Below, piece after piece: positions 10,162 to 18,482 of a stretch of DNA of 64,000 nucleotides. The notes beneath the pieces are model-generated. The model ran no database searches. It was not told the origin of the DNA and saw nothing but the letters and a program-made list of their open reading frames with translations. Made by a program: the position numbers and the translations under genes. Each line of letters opens with the position of its first letter. Position 1 is the first letter of the stretch. The stretch is from Flammeovirgaceae bacterium (lineage in GTDB: Bacteria > Bacteroidota > Bacteroidia > Cytophagales > Cyclobacteriaceae), in contig JAHEKQ010000001.1 of assembly GCA_024638265.1 (NCBI GenBank), positions 1 to 64,000 of the forward strand. The letters are read 5' to 3'.

Positions 10162-10169
10162 CAAATTTA
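10162..10169 (-). promoter_or_regulatory. Bacteroidota -7 box for the polyprenyl synthase gene
   Basis: On the minus strand this reads TAAATTTG, a full match to the Bacteroidota -7 consensus TAnnTTTG, ending 16 nt before the ATG at 10145. I see no convincing -33 box at the usual spacing. Confidence 0.45.
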
Positions 10170-10246
10170 AACGGAAATACAAGAAAATGTTTAAATGGAT
10201 ACAAACTATCTCACATTGATCCGGGTTTAGTTTCTTTGCACACTCA

Positions 10247-11425
10247 ATGTCCGAACCCCGTATAAGAACATATAACATTCAATTCTGGTTGGTATGCCTG
10301 AGCAGCTACCTGTTTTTTGCCAGTTTCAACATGATCATTCCCGAGTTGCCCGACTACCTTACCTCGCTCGGCGGACAGGATTACAAGGGGTTGATCATCG
10401 GGTTGTTTACTATTGCTGCATTAATTTCCAGGCCATTTTCAGGGAAGTTGGCTGATACCGCGGGACGAATACCGGTGATCTTTATTGGATCATTTGTTTG
10501 TGTCATAATGGGTCTCCTCTATCCCCTGTTGGGCACCGTGGTGGGATTCCTTATCCTGAGATTTTTTCATGGGTTCTCCACCGGTTTTCAACCTACCGGA
10601 ACCACGGCTTATGTCGCAGATGTTGTCCCGATTAACAAAAGAGGTGAGGCACTTGGATATATGGGCGTAGCCGGTAATCTTGGATTTGCCAGTGGGCCAT
10701 CTATCGGTAGTGTTGTCGCCAACCAGTTCGGCACCGATGCGATGTTCTATCTGAGTTCTGGCATAGCTCTTTTCAGCGTATTGATTCTGTTCAGGCTGAA
10801 CGAGACACTGGATAAAAAAGAACCTTTTAAGTTGAAACACCTCGCCGTTTGGAAAGAGTCACTATTCGATCCTGCAGTCCTGCCTGCTACACTAGTAATG
10901 ACCCTATCTTCTTTTTGTTTTGGCTTGATGCTGACTATCATCCCCGATTTCAGTACCCATCTCGGTATCGCGAATAAGGGGCTATTCTTTACCGTATTTA
11001 CTGTGGGATCCATTGTTTCCCGAATCCTTGGAGGAAAAGCTTCAGATGTCTACGGCCGCGTACCGGTATTGGTCATAGCCCTCTTATTATTAGGTGGGGG
11101 AATGGTTTCGATGGCCTATACCACCGATATGACATGGTTTTATATCAGTTCTATCCTATTCGGGTTGGGATCGGGCATGACCACTCCCACATTATTTGCC
11201 TGGACGGTCGACCTTGGAGATAGCAGGAATAAGGCGAAATCCATAGCCACAGTCTACATGGGTCTGGAGGCGGGAATATTCCTGGGAGCCATTATTTCCG
11301 CTGAAATCTACTCTAATATTTCCGCCAATTTCACCTGGACATTCCTGTCAGGGGGAATAACCTGTTTTCTGGGATTACTTTACCTGGCCTTCCGCAGAAG
11401 TTCCCGCGTCAGCCCTTCTTCTTGA
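10247..11425 (+). CDS. MFS transporter (drug/metabolite efflux type)
   Basis: A 392-aa protein with 12 predicted membrane segments spread evenly over its length. It carries the MFS motif-A-like loops GKLADTAGRIP after segment 2 and GKASDVYGRVP in the second half, plus a segment-5-like G-rich stretch (YMGVAGNLGFASGPSIG). These features fit the DHA1-type efflux transporters, with an H+ antiporter role as the family norm. The substrate cannot be read from sequence. Divergent from the polyprenyl synthase (101-bp gap). Its 3' end overlaps the convergent DUF2807 gene by 17 bp. Confidence 0.9.
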   Translation: MSEPRIRTYNIQFWLVCLSSYLFFASFNMIIPELPDYLTSLGGQDYKGLIIGLFTIAALISRPFSGKLADTAGRIPVIFIGSFVCVIMGLLYPLLGTVVGFLILRFFHGFSTGFQPTGTTAYVADVVPINKRGEALGYMGVAGNLGFASGPSIGSVVANQFGTDAMFYLSSGIALFSVLILFRLNETLDKKEPFKLKHLAVWKESLFDPAVLPATLVMTLSSFCFGLMLTIIPDFSTHLGIANKGLFFTVFTVGSIVSRILGGKASDVYGRVPVLVIALLLLGGGMVSMAYTTDMTWFYISSILFGLGSGMTTPTLFAWTVDLGDSRNKAKSIATVYMGLEAGIFLGAIISAEIYSNISANFTWTFLSGGITCFLGLLYLAFRRSSRVSPSS

Positions 11426-12101
11426 CCCGTCCACTACCTGAAGTGTTTGAATTGACCTTGTCAGGACTTCCCTCATAGTAGACATTACCACTTCCGGATA
11501 TGGTAGCCTCCAGTTCATCCGAAGCGTTGACCCTTGCCGATCCGGAGCCTGAGATACGAACCGCAACATTTTCTGCCTTCAAATCATAGGCATTGATTGA
11601 ACCGGAACCACTGATTCTGACAGAAAAGTCTGACGTGGTACCACCCAACTGAGCACTACCACTTCCGGAAATGGTCATTTTAACTTCTTCAGAATCTATT
11701 TCTACTTCGATATTTCCCGAGCCTGAGACTCCCAATTCGAGGTCATCGGTTTCAATTACCGACTCTCCATGAATATCCCCCGAACCTGAAACAGACAAGG
11801 CATTTATCTTTGGCACTGTTATATATATTTCAACATCGTTTCCACCCCAGTTCCAGGACCAGGATTTCCTTGATTTAATTCGCAACCTGCCATCCCTGAC
11901 TTCTGTTACTATCTCTTCAATATCATCTTCATCGCCCTCGATCACTACAGATTGTTTGGATCCAATGGTCAGATAAAGGTCTGCAGCCACACCCAATGAT
12001 ATCTCATCAAATGATCCAACATCACGCGTCTCCTTTTGTGCAAACAAAATCTGGGAGAATGAAAGGGTGGCTATTAGTAGAATTGTTTTAAGGTTTTTCA
12101 T
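11409..12101 (-). CDS. DUF2807 'head GIN' beta-helical secreted protein
   Basis: A 230-aa protein with a signal peptide (ATLSFSQILFAQ). It matches DUF2807 (putative auto-transporter adhesin head GIN domain), which opens with a RDVGSFDEISLGVAADLYL-like segment. The second half repeats V/ISGSGxI/A every 18-22 residues (seven copies: SGSGDIHG, SGSGNIEV, SGSGSAQL, SGSGSINA, SGSGSARV, SGSGNVYY, SGSGRVKK), consistent with a right-handed beta-helix. Function unknown. In other Bacteroidota this domain often sits beside PadR/PspC genes; here it does not. It overlaps the convergent MFS gene. Confidence 0.9.
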   Translation of the reverse strand: MKNLKTILLIATLSFSQILFAQKETRDVGSFDEISLGVAADLYLTIGSKQSVVIEGDEDDIEEIVTEVRDGRLRIKSRKSWSWNWGGNDVEIYITVPKINALSVSGSGDIHGESVIETDDLELGVSGSGNIEVEIDSEEVKMTISGSGSAQLGGTTSDFSVRISGSGSINAYDLKAENVAVRISGSGSARVNASDELEATISGSGNVYYEGSPDKVNSNTSGSGRVKKKG

Positions 12102-12155
12102 GAGCTTTGTAAGGGTTTCATTATTATAAGACCGATTAACAGCAGCATAGGTTGC

Positions 12156-12791
12156 ATGCAGATGGGATTATCGGATCATTTTTTTTCAGTGAGCAAGCGC
12201 GGTAAAGGTCAGTTCAAAGACAGGGGCAGCAAGTTCATTGGAATCGCACTTCCCGTAATCGATGAAAGGCAGGTGGAAGAAAATCTCACTGAGATTCGCA
12301 CAGAATATCACGATGCACGCCACCACTGTTTTGCATGGGTTCTGGGACCGGCGGCTGGTTCTTCCAAAGCTAATGATAACGGGGAGCCCTCCCATTCAGC
12401 CGGAGACCCTATTTTGGGGCAAATAAAATCGAGGGAATTGACTAATACACTAGTGGTAGTGGTCAGGTATTTCGGTGGTACCAAGCTTGGAGTTGGAGGA
12501 CTGATCAATGCCTACAAGACTGCTGCATCAGAAGCATTAGATGCTGCCGGGAAAAGAAAAAATACACTTACGCACCGATTTAAGGTCAGTTATAGCTACG
12601 AAAACACCACGCACATTGCGAAACTGGCTCACGACTTTGGAATTAAACCCGTAAGTGAATCCTTCCGTGAGATCTGCCGGGTGGAATTCGATGTACCCAT
12701 TTCGCGTGAATCCATTTTTTTTAACCGCCTGGGGGAATTGAAAGACCGGGAATGCCTTCTCAGCTATAAGAAAGTTGTATCTAAATCGTAA
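12156..12791 (+). CDS. IMPACT/YigZ-family protein
   Basis: A 211-aa member of the YigZ/IMPACT family. The N-terminal UPF0029 domain (about 1-125) has the hallmarks KDRGSKFIGIA, HHCFAWVLG, DNGEPSHSAGDPIL and VVVRYFGGTKLGVGGL. A short ferredoxin-like C-terminal domain follows. YigZ relatives are linked to translation control and nucleic-acid or ribosome binding, but the biochemical role is not settled. The frame opens at 12156 (M-Q-M); a start at 12162 is equally possible. It lies 9 nt ahead of rarA, suggesting co-transcription. Confidence 0.92.
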   Translation: MQMGLSDHFFSVSKRGKGQFKDRGSKFIGIALPVIDERQVEENLTEIRTEYHDARHHCFAWVLGPAAGSSKANDNGEPSHSAGDPILGQIKSRELTNTLVVVVRYFGGTKLGVGGLINAYKTAASEALDAAGKRKNTLTHRFKVSYSYENTTHIAKLAHDFGIKPVSESFREICRVEFDVPISRESIFFNRLGELKDRECLLSYKKVVSKS

Positions 12792-12800
12792 ATTCAGACC

Positions 12801-14066
12801 ATGTTTTCCCAACAACCCCTCGCTGAGAGAATCCGACCCAGTCAACTTGAAGAATTACTGGGCCAGGAGCATCTCGTGGGCGAAAAAGGTGTACTCAGCA
12901 GGACGCTGAGAATGGGAACTATTCCAAGCATGATACTTTGGGGTCCTCCCGGGGTTGGAAAAACGACAATTGCCAACATCATAGCCAACCAGGCAAAGGC
13001 ACCCTTTTATACCTTGTCGGCCATCAGCAGTGGTGTGAAGGAAGTCAGGGAGGTTATTGACAAGGCCAGAAGGCAACAGAATGCTATCCTGTTTATCGAT
13101 GAGATTCACCGGTTTAACAAAGCGCAACAGGATGCCCTGCTTGGGGCGGTGGAAAAGGGAACCGTCACCCTGATAGGTGCTACTACAGAAAACCCCTCTT
13201 TCGAAGTCAACTCAGCTCTTTTATCCCGCTGCCAGGTATATAGCCTCAAGCCCCTTAACAAGGACCAATTAATGGAACTGGCCACACGGGCATTCAAGGA
13301 CGATCCCGAATTGGGAAAAAAGAATCTGGAAATAAAAGAGTCAGAGGCACTTTTCAATCTGTCTGGTGGAGATGCCAGAAAGCTTCTCAACATCCTGGAG
13401 TTAATTGTACAAGCGACTGAGGGAGATGATATTCTGATCGATAATAAGACCGTCATCGATGTAGTTCAGCGCAAAGTGGCTTTGTATGACAAAAAAGGTG
13501 AACAACACTACGATATAATTTCAGCCTTTATCAAATCAATGAGGGGTAGTGACCCAAATGCAGCAGTTTATTACCTGGCGAGAATGATCGAAGGTGGAGA
13601 GGATGTGAAATTTATCGCAAGACGTATGCTCATTCTCGCCTCTGAGGACATTGGAAACGCGAATCCTACAGCCCTGGTCCTTGCAAATAATTGCTTCCAG
13701 GCCGTAAACGTCATTGGTTATCCAGAAGCACAAATTATCCTTTCTCAATGTGCCACATATCTTGCATGTTCCCCAAAGAGCAATGCCAGTTATAAAGCTA
13801 TTTCGAAAGCACGCTCATCGGTGCAAAAAACCGGGGACTTACCCATACCCCTTGCGCTGAGGAACTCTCCAACCCAATTCATGAAGGATGAAGGGTACGG
13901 ACAAGGGTATAAGTACGCCCACGACTATCCCAACAACTTTGCCCCTATTGAATTTCTCCCGGAGGAAATCCGCGATACTAAATTTTATAATCCAGGGGAT
14001 AATCCCAGGGAAAAAGAACTCAGGGACCGACTGCGGGCTTTGTGGAAGGAAAAGTATGGTTATTGA
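12801..14066 (+). CDS. rarA: Replication-associated recombination protein A (AAA+ ATPase)
   Basis: A 421-aa MgsA/WRNIP1-type AAA+ ATPase acting at stalled replication forks. It has Walker A GPPGVGKT (48-55), Walker B FIDEIHRF (DE at 99-100), sensor 1 (IGATTENPSF), an arginine-finger region (LLSRC) and the C-terminal tetramerisation domain (GSDPNAAVYYLARM, HDYPNNF). Full length for the family. It follows the IMPACT-family gene by 9 nt. The last 7 bp overlap the convergent 105-aa gene. Confidence 0.96.
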   Translation: MFSQQPLAERIRPSQLEELLGQEHLVGEKGVLSRTLRMGTIPSMILWGPPGVGKTTIANIIANQAKAPFYTLSAISSGVKEVREVIDKARRQQNAILFIDEIHRFNKAQQDALLGAVEKGTVTLIGATTENPSFEVNSALLSRCQVYSLKPLNKDQLMELATRAFKDDPELGKKNLEIKESEALFNLSGGDARKLLNILELIVQATEGDDILIDNKTVIDVVQRKVALYDKKGEQHYDIISAFIKSMRGSDPNAAVYYLARMIEGGEDVKFIARRMLILASEDIGNANPTALVLANNCFQAVNVIGYPEAQIILSQCATYLACSPKSNASYKAISKARSSVQKTGDLPIPLALRNSPTQFMKDEGYGQGYKYAHDYPNNFAPIEFLPEEIRDTKFYNPGDNPREKELRDRLRALWKEKYGY

Positions 14067-14377
14067 GGATATTTCTTTCTCGTTTCGACTTTCTTCATCT
14101 CTCTATCAAGGATCAGATCAGCAAGATTTGAAGCGATTTCACCAGGATTACCCATTGCCAGGGTCTTTTTGACCTCCACCTCTGAGACATCAATTCTATA
14201 GAGTATCAAAAGCAATTTCTCAAAATCCTCATCGAGTAGGACCGAGACCATGCGGGAAACCCGATCCCTCAACTCCTCATAATCGTGTGGAGCAGGATAT
14301 TGGCCTTCATCCAGCTTGAAATCTTTTACTACAAGGGAGTTGCATAGCTCCAGGTCATTCTTCCTCTCCTCCGCCAT
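14060..14377 (-). CDS. Small conserved-type protein of unknown function
   Basis: A 105-aa acidic/basic, predicted all-helical protein without signal peptide or membrane segment. I do not recognise the family. Its start (ATG, 14377) lies inside the end of the DUF5606 gene (23-nt overlap) and its stop overlaps rarA by 7 bp. It is therefore the last gene of an engB-DUF5606-this gene run. The phrase NSLVVKDFKLDEGQYPAPHDYEELRDRVS and leucine-rich segments suggest a compact helical fold. The position with engB and DUF5606 points to a housekeeping role, by inference only. Confidence 0.75.
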   Translation of the reverse strand: MAEERKNDLELCNSLVVKDFKLDEGQYPAPHDYEELRDRVSRMVSVLLDEDFEKLLLILYRIDVSEVEVKKTLAMGNPGEIASNLADLILDREMKKVETRKKYPQ

Positions 14378-14780
14378 CTGAATTTCCTTTAAGTAAATCA
14401 GGGGCCATCTTCAGGAGAACCCGGTACCATGATACCAGCCTCTTGATATCGCTTGGGTACACTCTCTCGGTATCGTATTCGGGAAGTATGTGCTGTAAAA
14501 AACTGCTGAATTCCCCGGGAGATGAAGAACTGTCCAACCCGGGATCATCGCCAAACTCGTCATGAATCTTTTTCAGGATTTCTTCCAGCGGTTTAGAGCC
14601 CGCATCATCTAATGTATAGATAGATATTTCATTTAACGCTGAGACCCTGTAATTGGCAGTGGCAACTAACTTTTTTTTCTTTTCATCCAGCGATTCCAGG
14701 ATCATACCATTCCTGGTGGGTTTGAGTATCCTGAACAATCCCGGCTTGCCAGAAACAGAAACGATGTCCTTCAATTCCAT
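14355..14780 (-). CDS. DUF5606 protein
   Basis: A 141-aa protein starting at the internal ATG at 14780 (MELKDIVSVSGKPGLF), 28 nt after the engB stop. An upstream in-frame extension to 14879 would lie inside engB and does not look like this family. The N-terminal about 55 residues (SVSGKPGLFRILKPTRNG) match DUF5606, a Bacteroidota domain of unknown function. The C-terminal half is acidic, with a glycine/glutamate tail. Cytoplasmic. Likely co-transcribed with engB. Confidence 0.85.
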   Translation of the reverse strand: MELKDIVSVSGKPGLFRILKPTRNGMILESLDEKKKKLVATANYRVSALNEISIYTLDDAGSKPLEEILKKIHDEFGDDPGLDSSSSPGEFSSFLQHILPEYDTERVYPSDIKRLVSWYRVLLKMAPDLLKGNSDGGGEEE

Positions 14781-14808
14781 GTCACAATAATACGGTATTC
14801 TTGGATTC

Positions 14809-15411
14809 CTATAAACAGCTTGCACTGATATACTCAAGAACATCTTCTCTTCCTGACTTGTCAGATGCTGAGGTAACAAATAGAGGTGGTAAATCTGCCC
14901 AGGTGTTCTTCATTACTTTCTTGAAACCGGCTACATTGGCTGCAACGCGTGTCTTTCCCTTCTTATCACTCTTTGTGAAAATTATTCCCAGGGGAATTCC
15001 ATTTTCTCCAAGAAAATTGATCATATCGAGGTCCGATTGCTGTGGCTCAAGGCGTGAATCTACCAGCACCATCACAATTGAAAGGTTTTTACGCTGTAAA
15101 AGGTATTGTGAGATCATCTTTTCCCAACCGGCTTTTTCAGTCTTACTCACTTTGGCCCATCCATAACCTGGTAAATCCACTAAATACCATTGCTTATTGA
15201 TCAGAAAATGGTTGATGAGGCGGGTCTTTCCTGGCTTTCCACTGATTTTGGCAAGGTTTTTTCTTTTAGTCAACATATTAATCAGGGAGGATTTACCCAC
15301 ATTGGACCTGCCGATAAATGCAATTTCAGGAAAATCTCCATCCGGGCAATCTTTCCAATGGGAACTGCTTTTAACAAATTCTGATGTGGTAATCCACTCC
15401 TTCTTGCTCAT
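14809..15411 (-). CDS. engB: Ribosome biogenesis GTPase EngB/YsxC
   Basis: A 200-aa TRAFAC GTPase needed for late 50S assembly. G1 is GRSNVGKS (34-41), G2 contains KPGKTR, G3 is DLPGYG and G4 is TKSDK, followed by a short G5-like TSA. Length is normal. It heads the minus-strand run engB-DUF5606-105-aa gene. A perfect -7 box (15417-15424) ends only 5 nt before the ATG. Confidence 0.96.
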   Translation of the reverse strand: MSKKEWITTSEFVKSSSHWKDCPDGDFPEIAFIGRSNVGKSSLINMLTKRKNLAKISGKPGKTRLINHFLINKQWYLVDLPGYGWAKVSKTEKAGWEKMISQYLLQRKNLSIVMVLVDSRLEPQQSDLDMINFLGENGIPLGIIFTKSDKKGKTRVAANVAGFKKVMKNTWADLPPLFVTSASDKSGREDVLEYISASCL

Positions 15412-15416
15412 GATTC

Positions 15417-15424
15417 CAAAAATA
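15417..15424 (-). promoter_or_regulatory. -7 box abutting the engB start codon
   Basis: The minus strand reads TATTTTTG (TAnnTTTG). It ends 5 nt before the engB ATG, so transcription would start on or next to the start codon. A TTG lies 22 nt upstream as a weak -33 candidate. Confidence 0.4.
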
Positions 15425-15585
15425 ACATCTAAAAGGACGATATTCTCAATTTTGCTTATATTACCATTGGTTTGCGGTCTGTACCTCTATACTTTATTTT
15501 TATTGAGGGATTTTTTTAGGTACGATTCATATTTTGAAAGAATGCAGCTAAGATATTTTCAAACTCTTACATTTTTTGACACGCC

Positions 15586-17592
15586 ATGAACCGATTAGTT
15601 AAGGTCATACCGGTTATTCTCCTATTGCTTTTAAGTGCAATACCGCTGTATTCACAGTCACAGGAGGACAAACAACTCGCTCAGCAGTTCATGGAGATGG
15701 CTGATGAGATCATGAAAAATACCAGGGCTGAAATTGAAGCGCGTGACAACTACGAACAGGCTGCAAAGCTTGATCCAACCAATATCAGGGCCAATTACCT
15801 GGCTGGCCGATACAGGATAATAACATCACAACGGGGCATGGCTGCGCCGTTTTTCGAACAAGTGAAAGCCCTCGATCCAAATTATCGTTTTGAAATCGAT
15901 TACCTCATAGGGCATGCCTATCATTACCAACACGAATTCGATAAAGCTATAGAACATTATGATCTTTACAAGCAAAGGTTGGAAGCGCAACCCGACTACC
16001 AGGGTGAAGGGTACATCCCCATGAGGGATGTAGAACGGCGCATTGAAGAGTGCAATAACGGAAAGGATCTGATCAAAAATCCAGTTAATCTTACCATAAC
16101 AAACCTTGGTCCTTCAATCAATTCTGAGTTTGATGACTTTGCCCCGGTATTTAACGATGATGAATCCCTGATTATTTTTACTTCGAGGCGCCGGGAGGAT
16201 AATTTGAATGAAGATGTTGACGATGACAATATGCCTTTCGAAGATATCTATTATGCCTACCTGGAAGATGGCGAATGGGACGAAGCTATTAATATTGGTG
16301 ACAACATTAACACGCCATTCCACGACTCCAACCTCGCCATGTCTCATGATGGCAAACAACTGTATATCTATAAGGAGGTAGGCAATGGGGATATTTATGT
16401 CTCCCAGCAAAATGAAGAAGATGGTCTTTGGTATGACCCTGAGCCTCTGGGAAATAACATTAATACGCCAGAATTCACCGAAAACTCTCTGACCCTTTCT
16501 GATGATGGTAATCTAATGATTTTCGCCAGTAATCGTTTTGGGGGATACGGAGATTTTGATCTTTACTATACTACACTTGATGCCGGGGGTCAATGGAGTG
16601 CACCTACTAACATGGGTGGAATAATCAATACGAGATACCTCGAAGACGGACCCTACCTCGACCACGATGGCAAAACACTGTATTACAGCAGTGAAGGTCA
16701 CAACACAATGGGTGGATACGATATTTTCAGGACTGTGTATGATTCAGCCAGTAATCAGTGGTCTAAACCGGAGAATGTCGGCTACCCAATAAATACCGCT
16801 GATAATGATATCTTCTACATCACTGCCACCGCGAGTGATGATATCTTCTTCTCCTCTATCAGGGAGGATGGATACGGATTCCTCGATATTTATAAGCTGA
16901 GCCCACCATCGGAAGATGTAGAAGAACCGGTTGAGGAGCCCGTGGAAGAACCCAAAGACCTGCTCCCGGTAAAAGTGGTAGTTACCATTATCGATGGCAA
17001 GTCGGGAGATCCCCTCGATGCCAACGTCACCTTGAAAAAAGCAGACGACAAGTCGGATGTCGTATTGGTAAAAGAAGGGGTGGGGGTATATACAACGAAT
17101 TTAGAAAATGAACAGGCTGAAAATTATGTGTTATCGGCAGACTTTGAGGGGTATATTTTTGAAACCAGGGCACTCCGTATACCAGGCATGAAAGAAGAGG
17201 ACTATGCTTACGAGCGCAATATCAGTATGCAGAAGATCGCAGTGAATGTGACCAGGGTCCTTAGAAATATCTACTTCGAATTTGATAAGGCCGTATTTCT
17301 TTCGGAATCTATGGACGAATTAAACAAGCTTCTCAAAATGATGAACGATAACCCAGACGTGAAGGTGGAGATTGGCGGACATACGGATAATGTGGGTGAT
17401 GCTGGTTATAATAAAAATCTTTCGCAGAAAAGGGCCGACGCTGTACGAGCTTATCTTATAGAAAATGGGGTAGATGCCAATCGGGTGACTTCGGTGGGTT
17501 ACGGAGAAGAAAGGCCCCTGGCTTCTAATGACGATGAATTGGAAGGCCGTGAATTAAACAGGCGTGTCGAGTTCACGGTAAAGGAAGACTAG
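15586..17592 (+). CDS. TPR / PD40 / OmpA-family envelope protein
   Basis: A 668-aa protein with a signal peptide (ending SAIPLYSQ). Order of domains: TPR-like helices (about 25-130), PD40 beta-propeller repeats (about 165-435), a Glu/Pro linker (VEEPVEEPVEEPKD), a carboxypeptidase-regulatory-like beta domain (about 465-540), and a C-terminal OmpA domain (about 550-668) with IYFEFDKAVF, GGHTDNVG, LSQKRADAVRAYL and NRRVEF. The OmpA domain should bind peptidoglycan. Proteins of this build accompany PorP/SprF genes in T9SS/gliding loci (PorE-like), and here it ends 1 bp from a convergent sprF-like gene. It may anchor that surface complex. Confidence 0.92.
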   Translation: MNRLVKVIPVILLLLLSAIPLYSQSQEDKQLAQQFMEMADEIMKNTRAEIEARDNYEQAAKLDPTNIRANYLAGRYRIITSQRGMAAPFFEQVKALDPNYRFEIDYLIGHAYHYQHEFDKAIEHYDLYKQRLEAQPDYQGEGYIPMRDVERRIEECNNGKDLIKNPVNLTITNLGPSINSEFDDFAPVFNDDESLIIFTSRRREDNLNEDVDDDNMPFEDIYYAYLEDGEWDEAINIGDNINTPFHDSNLAMSHDGKQLYIYKEVGNGDIYVSQQNEEDGLWYDPEPLGNNINTPEFTENSLTLSDDGNLMIFASNRFGGYGDFDLYYTTLDAGGQWSAPTNMGGIINTRYLEDGPYLDHDGKTLYYSSEGHNTMGGYDIFRTVYDSASNQWSKPENVGYPINTADNDIFYITATASDDIFFSSIREDGYGFLDIYKLSPPSEDVEEPVEEPVEEPKDLLPVKVVVTIIDGKSGDPLDANVTLKKADDKSDVVLVKEGVGVYTTNLENEQAENYVLSADFEGYIFETRALRIPGMKEEDYAYERNISMQKIAVNVTRVLRNIYFEFDKAVFLSESMDELNKLLKMMNDNPDVKVEIGGHTDNVGDAGYNKNLSQKRADAVRAYLIENGVDANRVTSVGYGEERPLASNDDELEGRELNRRVEFTVKED

Positions 17593-18480
17593 TTACCAAT
17601 ATCGATTTCCGACCGATCCGAGGTCGTAGGCGATCATGATCTCAAGAGTCCCGTAATTTGCACCCGTAAAACTCCTGGAAGAGATCTCAAAGGACATTCC
17701 GGCCCTCATCGATTCATTGACCTCCAAAATACTGTGTAAACTGATCGCATCGGTAAAATTCCTGAAGGAAGCACCCGCCCAAATTCTCTCATTTATCAGT
17801 GCTGAAAGATTAATATCAAGTGCCCTGTAACCACCATCAACTGTTCTAAACAGAAATGATGGTTTGAATTTAAAGGCGAATAAATTGTCGAAAAGGTATC
17901 CTCCCGAGATATAATAATGCCTCCTGTACCGGGTACTGGTGACAGTTCCATTATCGATTACAACATTGAGGAACTTGGGTACCGAAAATCCAAAATAATA
18001 ATTATCGGATTGTACGAATATGCCTGCGCCCACATTGGGTTTAGTAAATGATTCCCCGGATTCAACGAAAGTCGGATCACTGAATTCTGTATCGAGCTTA
18101 GCGTAATCGTATCGGAAACTGACTATTCCTCCTTGAAGGCCCAGTGAGATAGTAGCATTACTAGTTTCGATCCTGTAAGCGTAACTTGCCAGTGCCTCAA
18201 GGTTGTTATTGATTCCAAAATTATCACTGATAATCAGCAGGCCGGTTCCCATATTGCCGGCAAATTCCGTATGTACATTTAGCATGTGTGTTACGGGAGC
18301 ACCATCTATTCCCATCCATTGAAATCGGGAATCCACATTGATTGAAGTGATTTCGTGAATGCCACTGTAAGCCGGGTTGAAAAAGGATTGGTTGAAAAGA
18401 TATTGGGAAGTAGGTACTTCCAGTTGTCCAAATGTTATGAGTGGAAGTAAATAAAGATATATAACTGCCAGTTTTTTCAT
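17593..18480 (-). CDS. PorP/SprF-family type IX secretion outer-membrane protein
   Basis: A 295-aa protein with a signal peptide (LLPLITFGQ) and the family opening QYLFNQSFFNPAYSG, followed by alternating beta strands typical of a 14-strand outer-membrane barrel (GGIVSFRYDYAK, SGGYLFDN, AGMSFEI). PorP/SprF proteins pair with cargo bearing type B sorting domains and help its export or surface retention, as SprF does for SprB. This gene starts 2 nt after the stop of exactly such a cargo gene, so the two form an operon and a likely functional pair. Confidence 0.94.
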   Translation of the reverse strand: MKKLAVIYLYLLPLITFGQLEVPTSQYLFNQSFFNPAYSGIHEITSINVDSRFQWMGIDGAPVTHMLNVHTEFAGNMGTGLLIISDNFGINNNLEALASYAYRIETSNATISLGLQGGIVSFRYDYAKLDTEFSDPTFVESGESFTKPNVGAGIFVQSDNYYFGFSVPKFLNVVIDNGTVTSTRYRRHYYISGGYLFDNLFAFKFKPSFLFRTVDGGYRALDINLSALINERIWAGASFRNFTDAISLHSILEVNESMRAGMSFEISSRSFTGANYGTLEIMIAYDLGSVGNRYW

Positions 18481-18482
18481 GG

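Noticed and set aside
14781-14879. 33-residue N-terminal extension of the DUF5606 protein
   Set aside because: It would overlap engB, and the family starts at the internal ATG at 14780.
15197-15589. 130-codon plus-strand frame opposite engB
   Set aside because: It overlaps a certain gene for half its length and lacks a recognisable family.
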